Shown here: piece after piece, positions 26,883 through 35,352 of the stretch
Numbering within the stretch: the first letter of the stretch is position 1
How the letters are laid out: each line of letters starts with the position of its first letter
Source of the DNA: Burkholderiales bacterium
Lineage (GTDB): Bacteria > Pseudomonadota > Gammaproteobacteria > Burkholderiales > Burkholderiaceae_E
Direction: 5' to 3'
NCBI GenBank assembly: GCA_003576795.1
Contig: QEVN01000003.1
Location: 1 to 41,149, forward strand
Length of the DNA stretch: 41,149 nt
Notes under the pieces: model-generated
What the model saw: the letters and a program-made list of their open reading frames with translations, nothing else
The model's database searches: none
What the model was told of the DNA's origin: nothing
Made by a program: the position numbers and the translations under genes

Positions 26883-28199
26883 TTGAGCGGGATGACCATA
26901 TCGCTGCTGATGTTCGGCGTGCTCGTCGTGTTGCTCGTGCTCGGCATTCCGGTGGGGCTCACGCTGCTGCTCGTGGGCGGCGTGGGCTACATCTGGGTGT
27001 CGGGGCTCGAACCGATGCTCAACTACATGAACTCGGCGCCCTATTTCCAGGCGGCGAACTACTCGCTGTCGGTGATTCCGCTGTTCATTCTCATGGGGCA
27101 GTTCGCCACCGGATCCGGACTGTCCACCGGCATCTTCAATGCGGCTGCTGCCTGGCTCGGACATCGCCGCGGCGGCATCGCGATGGCCGGCATCGGCGCC
27201 TGCGCGGCCTTCGGCTCGATCTGCGGCTCCTCGCTCGCCACCGCGGCGACGATGGCGCACGTGTCGCTGCCGGAGATGAAGCGGCTGAACTACTCGGGGC
27301 GCCTGGCCACCGGGTCGCTCGCCGCCGGAGGCACGCTGGGCATTCTCATTCCGCCGTCGGTCGTGCTCGTCGTCTACGCGATCCTCACCGAGCAGTCGAT
27401 CGGCAAGCTGTTCCTGGCAGCGATGGCGCCCGGAATCCTCGCCGCGCTCGGCTACATGGTTGCGATCGCCATCGTCGTGCGTTTCGATCCGAAGGCCGGG
27501 CCGGCGGCGCCGAAGGCGTCGATGGCCACGCGACTGAAGACGCTGGCGGAACTGCTGCCGGTCATCATCGTCTTCGTCGTCGTCATGGGCGGCATCTACG
27601 GGGGCTTCTTCACGCCCACCGAAGGCGCGGCCGTGGGCGCGGCCGCCACGGGCGCGATCGCCGTCTTCAACGGAATGCGGCTGAAGGGCATCCTCGAGTG
27701 CCTGCTCGGCACGGCGAGCCTCACCGCGATGATCTTCCTCATCCTGATCGGCGCGGATCTGTTCAACGCCTTCCTCGCGATCACCCAGATGCCGAACCAG
27801 GCGGCGGCCGCGATCGCCGGCAGCGGCTATTCGCCGATGACGATCCTGCTGCTGATCCTGCTGTTCTACGTCGCGCTCGGCTGCGTGATGGATTCGATGT
27901 CGATGATCCTCATCACGATCCCGGTGCTGTTCCCGATCGTGATGGGGCTCGACTACGGACTGTCGCACGAGCACACCGCGATCTGGTTCGGCATCCTCGT
28001 GCTGATCGTCGTCGAGATGGGACTGATCACGCCGCCCTTCGGGCTGAATGTCTTCGTCATCAACTCGATGGCGCCCGGCGTGCCGATGGCCGAATCGTTT
28101 CGCGGCGTGCTGCCCTTCCTCGCCAGCGACTTCATCCGCGTCGGAATCCTGATCGTGTTCCCCTTCATCACGCTCGGGCTGTTGCGCTTCATCGAGTGA
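26883..28199 (+). CDS. dctM: TRAP transporter large permease subunit (DctM family)
   Basis: A 438-residue membrane protein with about 12 hydrophobic helices, the normal size. It is the sodium-coupled transport channel of the TRAP system. Recognisable segments are the N-terminal G-I-P-V-G-L-T-L-L-L-V-G (about 23-34), S-V-I-P-L-F-I-L-M-G-Q (about 63-73), G-S-I-C-G-S-S-L-A-T-A-A-T-M (about 112-125), L-A-A-G-G-T-L-G-I-L-I-P-P-S (about 147-160) and G-L-I-T-P-P-F-G-L-N (about 380-389). I favour the TTG at 26883, about six bases after AAGGGGA; an ATG at 26892 is the alternative. Confidence 0.95.
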   Translation: MSGMTISLLMFGVLVVLLVLGIPVGLTLLLVGGVGYIWVSGLEPMLNYMNSAPYFQAANYSLSVIPLFILMGQFATGSGLSTGIFNAAAAWLGHRRGGIAMAGIGACAAFGSICGSSLATAATMAHVSLPEMKRLNYSGRLATGSLAAGGTLGILIPPSVVLVVYAILTEQSIGKLFLAAMAPGILAALGYMVAIAIVVRFDPKAGPAAPKASMATRLKTLAELLPVIIVFVVVMGGIYGGFFTPTEGAAVGAAATGAIAVFNGMRLKGILECLLGTASLTAMIFLILIGADLFNAFLAITQMPNQAAAAIAGSGYSPMTILLLILLFYVALGCVMDSMSMILITIPVLFPIVMGLDYGLSHEHTAIWFGILVLIVVEMGLITPPFGLNVFVINSMAPGVPMAESFRGVLPFLASDFIRVGILIVFPFITLGLLRFIE

Positions 28200-28882
28200 G
28201 CACGTCGAGCCCGGGAAGGCGCGGATCGGGCTCCCCCCGAAGCGGCGCAGCGCGGCCCGATCCGCGAAATCCGCCGGTGAAGGCGCGCGTCGGCGACGAG
28301 GCACTCGTCGCGCAGCGCCGCCAGCAGATCGTCGCGGCCGCGGTGGAGCTCTTCTCCGGGCAGGGCTACTACCGCACCACGGTGCAGGAAATCGCCGCGC
28401 GTGCCGGCATCAGCACCGGCCTCGTCTACCAGTACGTCGAGGACAAGGACGACGTGCTGCTGCTGGCGATCCTGGAGGTCGTCGACGCCTACGGCCGCGA
28501 GATCCCGGCCGCACTGGAAAAGCTCGACGATCCGCTCGAGCGCTTCCGCACCGCGGTGACGACCTACTGCCGGGTGGTCGATCGGCTGCGCGACGCGACG
28601 GTGCTCGCCTACCGCTCGACGCGTTCGCTGTCGCCGGCGCACCGAAAGCTGGTGATGCAGGCGGAGCTGAAGTCCAACGAGCTGATCGCCCGCACGATCC
28701 AGGACTGCGTCGACGCGAAGGTCTTCGCCGACGACGTCGACGTCGAGTTCCTCACGCACCAGGCGGTGATGTTCGCGCACTCGTGGGCGCTGAAGCACTG
28801 GCGGCTTTCGCAGCGCTACCGGCTCGACGAGTACGTGCAACGCGGGCTGGCGATGTTCCTGGCGGCGTCGCTGCGCCGGTAG
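28196..28882 (+). CDS. TetR-family transcriptional regulator
   Basis: A TetR regulator with a helix-turn-helix in the N-terminal part: I-V-A-A-A-V-E-L-F-S-G-Q-G-Y-Y-R-T-T-V-Q-E-I-A-A-R-A-G-I-S-T-G-L-V-Y-Q-Y-V (in two parts, about residues 45-82). The C-terminal ligand domain has A-Y-R-S-T-R-S-L-S and W-A-L-K-H-W-R-L, common in acyl-CoA-responsive members. The GTG at 28196 overlaps the dctM stop (GTGA) and gives 228 residues. A GTG at 28277 would give 201 residues, and a hairpin lies between the two, so the start is uncertain. It ends the catabolic/TRAP cluster and probably controls it through the palindrome at 21626. Confidence 0.88.
   Translation: MSTSSPGRRGSGSPRSGAARPDPRNPPVKARVGDEALVAQRRQQIVAAAVELFSGQGYYRTTVQEIAARAGISTGLVYQYVEDKDDVLLLAILEVVDAYGREIPAALEKLDDPLERFRTAVTTYCRVVDRLRDATVLAYRSTRSLSPAHRKLVMQAELKSNELIARTIQDCVDAKVFADDVDVEFLTHQAVMFAHSWALKHWRLSQRYRLDEYVQRGLAMFLAASLRR
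28220..28266 (+). repeat. 12-bp inverted repeat at the dctM/tetR junction
   Basis: CGCGGATCGGGC at 28220-28231 pairs with GCCCGATCCGCG at 28255-28266, perfect over 12 bp with a 23-base loop. It lies within the low-complexity N-terminal extension of the TetR gene if the first GTG is used, or just upstream if the second is used. It could attenuate expression of the regulator relative to the transporter. Confidence 0.6.
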
Positions 28883-28948
28883 CGGGCGGGACGCCCCTCG
28901 ACGTCGCGCGCCGGCGCCCCGATCCGACGCGCCGGCACCGCCCGCTAC
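28879..28948. repeat. Inverted repeat at the tetR/rmuC convergent junction
   Basis: GTAGCGGGCGG (28879-28889) and CCGCCCGCTAC (28938-28948) are perfect 11-bp inverted copies that include the stop codons of the two convergent genes. The interior is also GC-rich and can fold. There is no T-tract, so it is at best a bidirectional transcription barrier. Confidence 0.55.
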
Positions 28949-30318
28949 GGCTCGGCCTGCATCTCGTCGTCGAGCAGCTGCACGGCCGCCGGCTCGGCCA
29001 GCGACTCCACGCCGCGCAGCTTGCGCTCGATCGCACGCGTGCGCGTCGCCGCCGTGCCCAGCGTCGTGCCGGCCCGGTCGATGTGCTCCTTCGCCTTCGC
29101 GAGCACGTCGCCGAACTTGCCGAACTCGGTCTTGACCGCGCCGAGCAGCTGCCACACCTCGCTCGAGCGCTTCTCCACCGCGAGCGTGCGAAAGCCCATC
29201 TGCAGGCTGGACAGGATCGCCGCGAGCGTGCTCGGTCCGGCCACCACCACGCGCCAGCTGCGCTGCAGCTCGTCGACGAGCCCGGGGCGGCGCACGATCT
29301 CCGCGTACAGCCCTTCGGTGGGCAGGAACAGCAGCGCGAAATCGGTGGTCGCCGGCGGCGCGACGTACTTGTTGCGGATCGTCTTCGCCTCCAGGCGCAG
29401 GCGCTGCTCGAGCTGCTTGCCCGCCGCCTCGGCGGCCGCCGGGTCGGCGCGCTCCTGCGCGAGCACGAGACGGTCGTAATCCTCGCGCGGAAACTTCGCG
29501 TCGATCGGCAGCCATACCGGCGAGTCGCCCGTGCTGCCGGGCAGGCGGATCGCGAACTCGACGCGCTCGTTCGAGCCCGGCACCGGCGCGACGTTGCAGC
29601 CGTACTGCTCGGGCACGAGCAGCTGCTCGAGCAGCGACGCGAGCTGCACCTCGCCCCAGGTGCCGCGCGTCTTCACGTTGGTCAGCACGCGCTTGAGGTC
29701 GCCGACGTCGGACGCCAGCGCCTGCATCTCGCCCAGCCCCTTGTGCACCTGCTCGAGCCGGTCGGACACCTGCTTGAACGACGCGCCCAGCCGCTGCTCG
29801 AGCGTCGCGTGCAGCTTCTCGTCGACCGTGCGGCGCATCTCCTCGAGCTTGACCGCGTTGTCGGCCTGCAGATCGCGCAGCCGGCGCTCGAGCGTCTCGC
29901 GCAACGACTCGAGCCGCAGCTCGGTGCCCTCGCGCAACGCGTTCAGCCGCTGCTCGTTGCTCTCGCGCAGCGCGCCCAGCCGCTGCTCGTTGGCCTCGGT
30001 GAGCTTGGCCAATTGCTGCGCGAAGGCATCGATCTGGTTGTTCTGCACGCTGGCGATCGTGCCCATCTGCTGCGTGAGGCTGCGCCCCAGGTCGGCGAGC
30101 GAGGCGCCCAGCTCGCGCCGGTTCTCGCGCGCCTGCACGCTCGTCTCCTCGCGCAGCTCGCGCTGCGTATCGAGCTGCATCCGCGTAGCCTGCGCCAACG
30201 CGTCGAGCACCGGCGCGGCGACGTCCGGAGGCCGGCGCAGCAGCAGCACGAGCAGCAGTACGGTGGAAAGCGCCGCGAGCGCGACGGCGGCGATCAGCAG
30301 GATGTCGGTCGAAACCAA
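28945..30318 (-). CDS. rmuC: DNA recombination protein RmuC
   Basis: A 457-residue RmuC-family protein, linked to limiting rearrangements at inverted repeats. A membrane anchor (about residues 4-25) is followed by a long coiled coil rich in E-Q-R-L-x-A-L-R-E repeats (about 35-210). The conserved nuclease-like domain follows, with T-R-G-T-W-G-E-V-Q-L (about 218-227), W-L-P-I-D-A-K-F-P-R-E-D-Y (about 270-282), T-D-F-A-L-L-F-L-P-T-E-G-L-Y-A-E (about 323-338) and a final F-G-K-F-G-D-V-L. The start is uncertain: TTG at 30318 with GAAGG upstream fits best; an in-frame GTG farther upstream exists. Confidence 0.92.
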   Translation of the reverse strand: MVSTDILLIAAVALAALSTVLLLVLLLRRPPDVAAPVLDALAQATRMQLDTQRELREETSVQARENRRELGASLADLGRSLTQQMGTIASVQNNQIDAFAQQLAKLTEANEQRLGALRESNEQRLNALREGTELRLESLRETLERRLRDLQADNAVKLEEMRRTVDEKLHATLEQRLGASFKQVSDRLEQVHKGLGEMQALASDVGDLKRVLTNVKTRGTWGEVQLASLLEQLLVPEQYGCNVAPVPGSNERVEFAIRLPGSTGDSPVWLPIDAKFPREDYDRLVLAQERADPAAAEAAGKQLEQRLRLEAKTIRNKYVAPPATTDFALLFLPTEGLYAEIVRRPGLVDELQRSWRVVVAGPSTLAAILSSLQMGFRTLAVEKRSSEVWQLLGAVKTEFGKFGDVLAKAKEHIDRAGTTLGTAATRTRAIERKLRGVESLAEPAAVQLLDDEMQAEP

Positions 30319-30403
30319 GGGAAAACCTTCGCGGGCCCGCGGTTGTCGGGAAGCGGGATATCCGGGAGGATACGACACGATGAACCCCTGACAGGAGGCC
30401 AAG

Positions 30404-30832
30404 ATGAGAGCCCGCGCCGTACCCTTTGCCGTCGCAGCCGCATCCGTGCCCGGCATTCTTGCCGTCCTCGTTCTGGCGCTGCCCGCGCCGGCCGTCGCAG
30501 CGCCCTCCGGCGCGCCGAGCGCCGTCTTCCAGTGCTCGACGCGCGACGGCGGTACCGTGTTCTCCGACGAACCCTGCGTGGGGGCGCCGCACGTGCGCGT
30601 ATGGACGCCGCGTGCGGGCGCGCAGGGCATCGAGCGATCGTCCCCGTCGGCGCCCGCGCCGGCCGCTCCGGCCGCGATGGTGGCTGCGGCCATGGGACAG
30701 GGCTCGAGCGCCGGCGCGACCGACTACGGCCCCTACGTCGATTGCCAGCGTCGCGGCGGACGCTTCGACGTCGCCGCGCGCATCTGCCGCCTGCCCGACG
30801 ACGCCGCGCGGCAGATGTTCGACGCGAAATAG
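30404..30832 (+). CDS. Small secreted DUF4124-like protein
   Basis: A 142-residue protein with a long signal peptide (residues ~1-32, A-V-A-A cleavage area). The mature start F-Q-C-S-T-R-D-G-G-T-V-F-S-D-E-P-C (about 42-58) resembles the DUF4124 pattern of a short strand, Gly turn and 'x-S-D-x-P-C'. An Ala/Pro/Ser-rich linker leads to a second Cys-containing segment, D-C-Q-R-R-G-G-R-F-D-V-A-A-R-I-C (about 113-128). Four Cys could form two disulfides. It is divergent from rmuC with an AGGAGG-like site before the ATG. Function unknown. Confidence 0.72.
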   Translation: MRARAVPFAVAAASVPGILAVLVLALPAPAVAAPSGAPSAVFQCSTRDGGTVFSDEPCVGAPHVRVWTPRAGAQGIERSSPSAPAPAAPAAMVAAAMGQGSSAGATDYGPYVDCQRRGGRFDVAARICRLPDDAARQMFDAK

Positions 30833-30889
30833 CGGGGGGCCCGCCTCGCGCCGCCGGGTCGGCGCCAGGCGTCGTTACAGTTCTCGACG

Positions 30890-33382
30890 CTAAGCGTCTC
30901 GCAATGTAAGGAGCGGCGGCGCGCGCAACACGGCGCGCAGGCTGAACCAGCCGGCGACCAGCGCGAGCGCCGCGCCGACGGCGGCGCCGACGGGTACGAT
31001 GGCCCAGCGCGGTTCGTAGGCGAAGCCGAACACCTGTTCCGCCAGCGCCCAGCCGATCGCGATCGAGCCGAGCGCCGCGAGCAGGCCGGCGAGTCCGCCG
31101 CTGAACGCGAGCTCGATGCGTTGCGCGCTCGACAACTGGCGCGCCGACGCGCCGAGCGCGCGCATCAACCCCGCCTCGCGAATGCGCTCGTCGCGCGAGC
31201 TGGCGAGCGCCCCCCACAGTACGGTGACGCCGGCGGCCAGCGTCAGCACGAACAGGAACTGCACGGCCTGGATCACCTGGTCGAGCATCGCCTGCACCTG
31301 GCGCACGATGTTCCCGGTGTCGAACACGGTGAGGTTGGGGAACTCGCGCACCAGGCGGCGGTCGACCGGGTCGTCCACCGTCGGCTGGTGGTAGGCGGTG
31401 ATCCACGTCTGCGGCCGGTCGGCGAGCGCCTCCGGCGACAGGATCATGAAGAAGTTCACCTTCATCGAATCCCAGTCGACGCGCCGCACGTTGACGATGC
31501 GCGCGGTGACGGTTTCGCCTGCGATGTCGAAACCCAGCTCGTCGCCCAGCGAAAGCTTCAGCGTGCCGAGGATGCCCTGCTCCACCGACACCTCGGAACG
31601 GCCCGGCCGGAAGGGCTCGCCTTCGACGATGCGGTTGTGCGCGGGTATCCCGCGCGCGTACGAGAGATTGAACTCGCGGTCGATCAGGCGCTGCGCGCGG
31701 TCCTCGTCGTAGTCCTCGGGGCGCACGGGCGCCCCGTTGATCGTGACGAGGCGTCCGCGCACCATCGGATGCAGTTCGGGCTGCGCGACCCCGGCCTGCG
31801 CGAGCGCCGCGCGAACGGCGTCGACCTGGTCGGGCTGGATGTTGACGACGAAGCGGTTCGGCGCGTCGGGCGGGCTGGCCTGTCGCCACCCGTCGATCAG
31901 GTCGGTGCGCGTGACGGTGAGCAGCATCAGCGCCATCAGCCCCACCGACAGCGCGACCGTCTGCGTCACCGTCATCGTGCGACGGCGCGACCAGGAGGCG
32001 AAGGCCAGCCGCAACGCCGGACTGCCGGCGACGAAGCCGGCGTGGCGCAGCGGTTCGAGCGCGCGTACGGCGGCGAGCGCCACGCCGACGAAGACGACGA
32101 CGCCGATGGCGAAGCCGCCGATCGCCACCAGCGCGAGACGACGATCGCCGGCGAACCAGAGCAGCAGCGCTGCGAACGCCAGCGCCGCCGACGCGGCCGC
32201 CGCCCAGGCCGAGGCCGGCGCGCCGACCACCTCGCGGCGTAGCACGTGCAGCGGCGCCACGCCGGCCAGGCGCAGGAACGGCCAGGCGCCGAAACCGGCC
32301 ATCAGCACGACGGCGGCGAGCAGCGCCTGCGCCGCCGGTCGCCACCCGGGCAGCGGCAGCTGCATCTGCAGCAGCGGCGTCATCGCGGCGACGAGCGCGA
32401 AATGCACGAGCCAGCCGAGCACGACGCCGGCAAGCGCGCCGAGCAGCGCCACCCACAGCAGCTCGAGCCCGAGCAGCGCGAGCAGGCGCTGCTGCCGCAG
32501 GCCCAGCGCCTTCATCACCGCGCAACCGTCGAGGTGACGCTCGGCGAAACGACGCGACGCGAGCCCGATCGCCACCGCCGCGATGAGCGCCGACAGCAGC
32601 GCGACGAGCGACAGGAACCGCTCGGCGCGATCGAGCGTGGCGCGCAGCTCCGGCCGGCCGCTTTCCAGCGACTCGATGCGCGCGCCGCCGGGCAGGCGCG
32701 GCTCGGCCCATTGGCGGAAGCGGGCGACGGCCTCGGCCTCGCCCGCAAGCATCAGGTTCCAGTGCACGCGGCTCGCCGGCTGCACGAGCCTGGTCGCCGG
32801 AAGCTCGTCGAGCGCGAACATGGCGCGCGGCGCGAAGTTCACGAAGCCGGCGCCGCGATCGGGTTCGAAGGTGATCAGCGCGTCGAGCCGGAACGCGCGC
32901 TCGCCGAAATGCACCGTGTCGCCCACCGACACGCCGAGCGCGAGCGCGAGTTGCGGGTCGAGCCAGACCTCGTCGCCCTGCGGCGCGCGGGTCGCCTCGA
33001 CGTCGCCCTCCGTCGCCTGCCGCTGCACGCGAACGCGCCCGCGCAGCGGATAGTTCGACGACACCGCCTTCACGGCGGCCAGTTGCGGCATCCCGCCGGC
33101 GAGCGCCATGCTCGGGAACACGGCGCTGCGCGCCACCTGCAGGCCGAGCGCCTGCGCCTGCTCGGCGAAGGAGGCATCGAGCGGCTGGTCGGAGCCGACG
33201 ACGAGGTCGGCGCCGAGCAGTTGGGCGGCCTCCTGGCCGAGCGCCATGCGCATCCGGTCGACGAAGAACCCGACGCTGGCGATCGCCGCCACGGCCACCA
33301 GCAGCGCGACGACGAGCAGGCGCAACTCGCCCGCGCGCCAGTCGCGCAGCGTGAATCGGAAGGAGAGCAGGAGGTCGCGCAT
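30890..33382 (-). CDS. FtsX-like ABC transporter permease, YbbP type
   Basis: An 830-residue membrane protein with two FtsX-type permease repeats. The N-terminal helix (about residues 20-42) is followed by a periplasmic MacB-like domain (about 45-240) and a first trio of helices (about 255-385). More helices run at about 420-475; a second periplasmic domain (about 530-690) and a last helix trio (about 710-820) complete it. It resembles E. coli YbbP, usually encoded with the ATPase YbbA. No ATPase gene is next to it here; the neighbour upstream is the YhhQ-like gene. The start M-R-D-L-L-L-S-F at 33382 is preceded by a GGAG-like motif. Confidence 0.88.
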   Translation of the reverse strand: MRDLLLSFRFTLRDWRAGELRLLVVALLVAVAAIASVGFFVDRMRMALGQEAAQLLGADLVVGSDQPLDASFAEQAQALGLQVARSAVFPSMALAGGMPQLAAVKAVSSNYPLRGRVRVQRQATEGDVEATRAPQGDEVWLDPQLALALGVSVGDTVHFGERAFRLDALITFEPDRGAGFVNFAPRAMFALDELPATRLVQPASRVHWNLMLAGEAEAVARFRQWAEPRLPGGARIESLESGRPELRATLDRAERFLSLVALLSALIAAVAIGLASRRFAERHLDGCAVMKALGLRQQRLLALLGLELLWVALLGALAGVVLGWLVHFALVAAMTPLLQMQLPLPGWRPAAQALLAAVVLMAGFGAWPFLRLAGVAPLHVLRREVVGAPASAWAAAASAALAFAALLLWFAGDRRLALVAIGGFAIGVVVFVGVALAAVRALEPLRHAGFVAGSPALRLAFASWSRRRTMTVTQTVALSVGLMALMLLTVTRTDLIDGWRQASPPDAPNRFVVNIQPDQVDAVRAALAQAGVAQPELHPMVRGRLVTINGAPVRPEDYDEDRAQRLIDREFNLSYARGIPAHNRIVEGEPFRPGRSEVSVEQGILGTLKLSLGDELGFDIAGETVTARIVNVRRVDWDSMKVNFFMILSPEALADRPQTWITAYHQPTVDDPVDRRLVREFPNLTVFDTGNIVRQVQAMLDQVIQAVQFLFVLTLAAGVTVLWGALASSRDERIREAGLMRALGASARQLSSAQRIELAFSGGLAGLLAALGSIAIGWALAEQVFGFAYEPRWAIVPVGAAVGAALALVAGWFSLRAVLRAPPLLTLRDA

Positions 33383-33404
33383 CGGTCGTTCGTCCGCGCG
33401 CCGT

Positions 33405-34112
33405 TCAGAAGCGGAACGGCGTGAAGTTGGTGTCGCGGTCGTACCAGTCCTCGTTCTCGGCGCGCTTGAGGAATCCGACGACCGCATAGGTGACGGGCGT
33501 GAACGCCGCCTCGACGAGCGTCTTGCCGACCCATTGCGAGAGCATCAGCGTCGGCAGCATCTCGTCGGGCAGCAGGCCCGCGCCCCAGAACGCCACAGGA
33601 TAGAACAACAGCGAGTCGACTCCCTCGCCGAGGATCGTCGAGCCGATCGTGCGCAGCCACAGGTACCGGCCTGCGGTCATCACCTTGAGTCGTGCCAGCG
33701 CGTAGGAGTTGACGAACTCGCCGCAGAAATAGGCGATCAGCGAAGCGATGACGACGCGCCAGGTGTTGCCGAAGGCCACTTCGAAGGCCTGCTGGTGCGG
33801 CCAGCCGGGCGCCGGCGGCATCCGCACGACCGCCCACGACATGAATGCGGCGAACAGCATCGCGACGAATCCGGTCCAGATGACGCGGCGCGCGCGCGCG
33901 TAGCCGTAGACCTCGGTGAGCACGTCGCCGAAGATGTACGACAGCGGAAAGAAGAGCACCGCCGCGCCGAAAGTGAGCGTGCCGAAGACCGGCACGTCGA
34001 CCTGCACGGCCTTGCCGGGGCCCAGCAGGTTCGAGCAGAGGAAGACGGTGACGAAGGCGGCCAGCAGCAGCTCGTAGTAGCGATAGCTGCGCGGGCGAGG
34101 TTTTTTATCCAT
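33405..34112 (-). CDS. Queuosine precursor transporter, YhhQ family
   Basis: A 235-residue membrane protein (COG1738), with six or so hydrophobic helices. It likely imports 7-cyano-7-deazaguanine or a related base used to make queuosine in tRNA. Family motifs seen are L-C-S-N-L-L-G (about 25-31), F-P-L-S-Y-I-F-G-D-V-L-T-E-V-Y-G-Y (about 55-71), A-Y-F-C-G-E-F-V-N-S-Y (about 129-139) and R-T-I-G-S-T-I-L-G-E-G-V-D-S (about 156-169). It is 22 bp upstream of the ABC permease gene. No preQ1-type riboswitch was convincing upstream. Confidence 0.93.
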   Translation of the reverse strand: MDKKPRPRSYRYYELLLAAFVTVFLCSNLLGPGKAVQVDVPVFGTLTFGAAVLFFPLSYIFGDVLTEVYGYARARRVIWTGFVAMLFAAFMSWAVVRMPPAPGWPHQQAFEVAFGNTWRVVIASLIAYFCGEFVNSYALARLKVMTAGRYLWLRTIGSTILGEGVDSLLFYPVAFWGAGLLPDEMLPTLMLSQWVGKTLVEAAFTPVTYAVVGFLKRAENEDWYDRDTNFTPFRF

Positions 34113-34194
34113 GGTAGGCCTCGAACATGGCTAGGGGCGCAGCATAGCGGAGGCTTTGCAGGTGCGTGGCTGCGCGCACGCTTCATCTGTGCGG

Positions 34195-34400
34195 GGCGCG
34201 AGAGCGAAGGGGGCGGGCGCCCGAGGCGCGCACGGCTTCGGCCCCGGCTTCGCCGGGGCTTCCCGGCCCTACCTCGCAAACTCGCACCCGCTGCCGAGGG
34301 GCGCTTCGCGCCCCCCGGCGACGGGTCCCGCGAGTTTGCTTTCGGTAGCGGCCGGCTCGCCGAGCGCGCCTCGGACGCCCGCCCCCTTCGCTCTCGCGCC
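34195..34400. repeat. 206-bp palindromic element with 42-bp arms
   Basis: The left arm 34195-34236 is the reverse complement of 34359-34400 at 40 of 42 positions (mismatches at 34220/34375 and 34232/34363). Inside are a hairpin GCCCCGGC-TTC-GCCGGGGC (34241-34259), a second pair GCAAACTCGC (34276-34285) with GCGAGTTTGC (34330-34339), and a central hairpin GGGGCGC-TTC-GCGCCCC (34298-34314). There is no open reading frame. It fills most of the 391-bp gap 34113-34503 between two divergent genes. It could be a mobile-type palindromic repeat or the DNA for a structured RNA. No clear target-site duplication was seen at its ends. Confidence 0.85.
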
Positions 34401-34503
34401 AGCGTCGCGTCCCGGTACGCGCAACCCCGTACCTGCGTTCGCTGCTACGATGAATTGAGATGAGCCTGGTGTTTTTTCGACAGTTCCCCGCGGAGCCTTT
34501 CAC

Positions 34504-35352
34504 ATGAACTTCCGCTTCGAGATCGTCGATCGTGTGGCTCGGCTGACGTTGAATCGGCCGGAGGCGTTCAACTCGATGAGTCCCGCTTTCTGGCGCGAGC
34601 TGGACGGGATTCTCGAGCGGCTGCAGCGCGAGGCGCCGGCACGGGTGCTGGTGATCGACTCGACGGGCAGGCATTTCAGCTCGGGGATGGCGCTGGAGGT
34701 CTTCGGATCGTCGATCTCGCTGGACGACTCGCGCGCCGCGTCGCGCGCGAACATCGCGCTGCTGCTGGCGGACATGCAGCGCACCTTCGATCGGCTCGCG
34801 CAGTTGCGAATGCCGGTGATCGCCGCGATCCAGGGCGGCTGCATCGGCGGGGGCGTCGACCTCGTCTGCGCCTGCGATCTTCGCTACTGCACGAACGATG
34901 CGTTCTTCTGCGTGCAGGAGATCAACATCGGGCTCGCCGCCGATCTCGGCACGCTGCAGCGCCTGCCGAAGCTGATTCCCGAAGGCGTGGCACGCGAGCT
35001 GGCGTACACGGGGCGCCGGCTGCCGGCCGCGCGCGCGCTGGCGCTGGGCCTGGTCAACGACCTGTTCGAGACGCAGGAAGCGATGCTCGACGAAGTGCTG
35101 AGCGTCGCCCGCGAGATCGCGACGAAGCCGCCGGTGGCCGTGTGGGCGAGCAAGCAGGCGATCGACTACGCGCGCGACCATCCGGTGGCCGACGGGCTGC
35201 AGCAGATGGGCTGGCTGCAGTCGGGCCTGTGGGACAACGAAGCGGTGGCCGAAGCGATCCGCGCGCGCGCCGAGAAACGCGCCCCGCGCTTTTCCGATCT
35301 CGAGCCGCTGCGCCGCTTCGCCGAGGCCGACGAGGAAGGCGACGCGCAATGA
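34504..35352 (+). CDS. Crotonase, delta3,5-delta2,4-dienoyl-CoA isomerase-like
   Basis: A 282-residue crotonase-fold protein. The key residues fit dienoyl-CoA isomerase rather than hydratase: Asp119 (in G-G-G-V-D-L-V), Glu139 (in V-Q-E-I-N-I-G-L) and Asp147 (in G-L-A-A-D-L-G-T-L-Q). Their spacing of 20 and 8 residues equals that of Asp176, Glu196 and Asp204 in the rat enzyme. The oxyanion segment is G-R-H-F-S-S-G-M-A-L-E-V-F (about 56-68). It would isomerise a 3,5-dienoyl-CoA to the 2,4-form in unsaturated fatty acid breakdown. The stop overlaps the next gene (ATGA). An in-frame CGGAG site precedes the ATG. Confidence 0.85.
   Translation: MNFRFEIVDRVARLTLNRPEAFNSMSPAFWRELDGILERLQREAPARVLVIDSTGRHFSSGMALEVFGSSISLDDSRAASRANIALLLADMQRTFDRLAQLRMPVIAAIQGGCIGGGVDLVCACDLRYCTNDAFFCVQEINIGLAADLGTLQRLPKLIPEGVARELAYTGRRLPAARALALGLVNDLFETQEAMLDEVLSVAREIATKPPVAVWASKQAIDYARDHPVADGLQQMGWLQSGLWDNEAVAEAIRARAEKRAPRFSDLEPLRRFAEADEEGDAQ

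Noticed and set aside
29780-30180. Tandem DNA repeat inside rmuC
   Set aside because: The periodic pattern is explained by the coiled-coil heptads of RmuC (repeated E-Q-R-L/L-R-E).
34080-34140. preQ1 riboswitch before the YhhQ-like gene
   Set aside because: An ATAAAAAAC-like string is present, but it falls in the start codon region and the required upstream stem-loop is not there.
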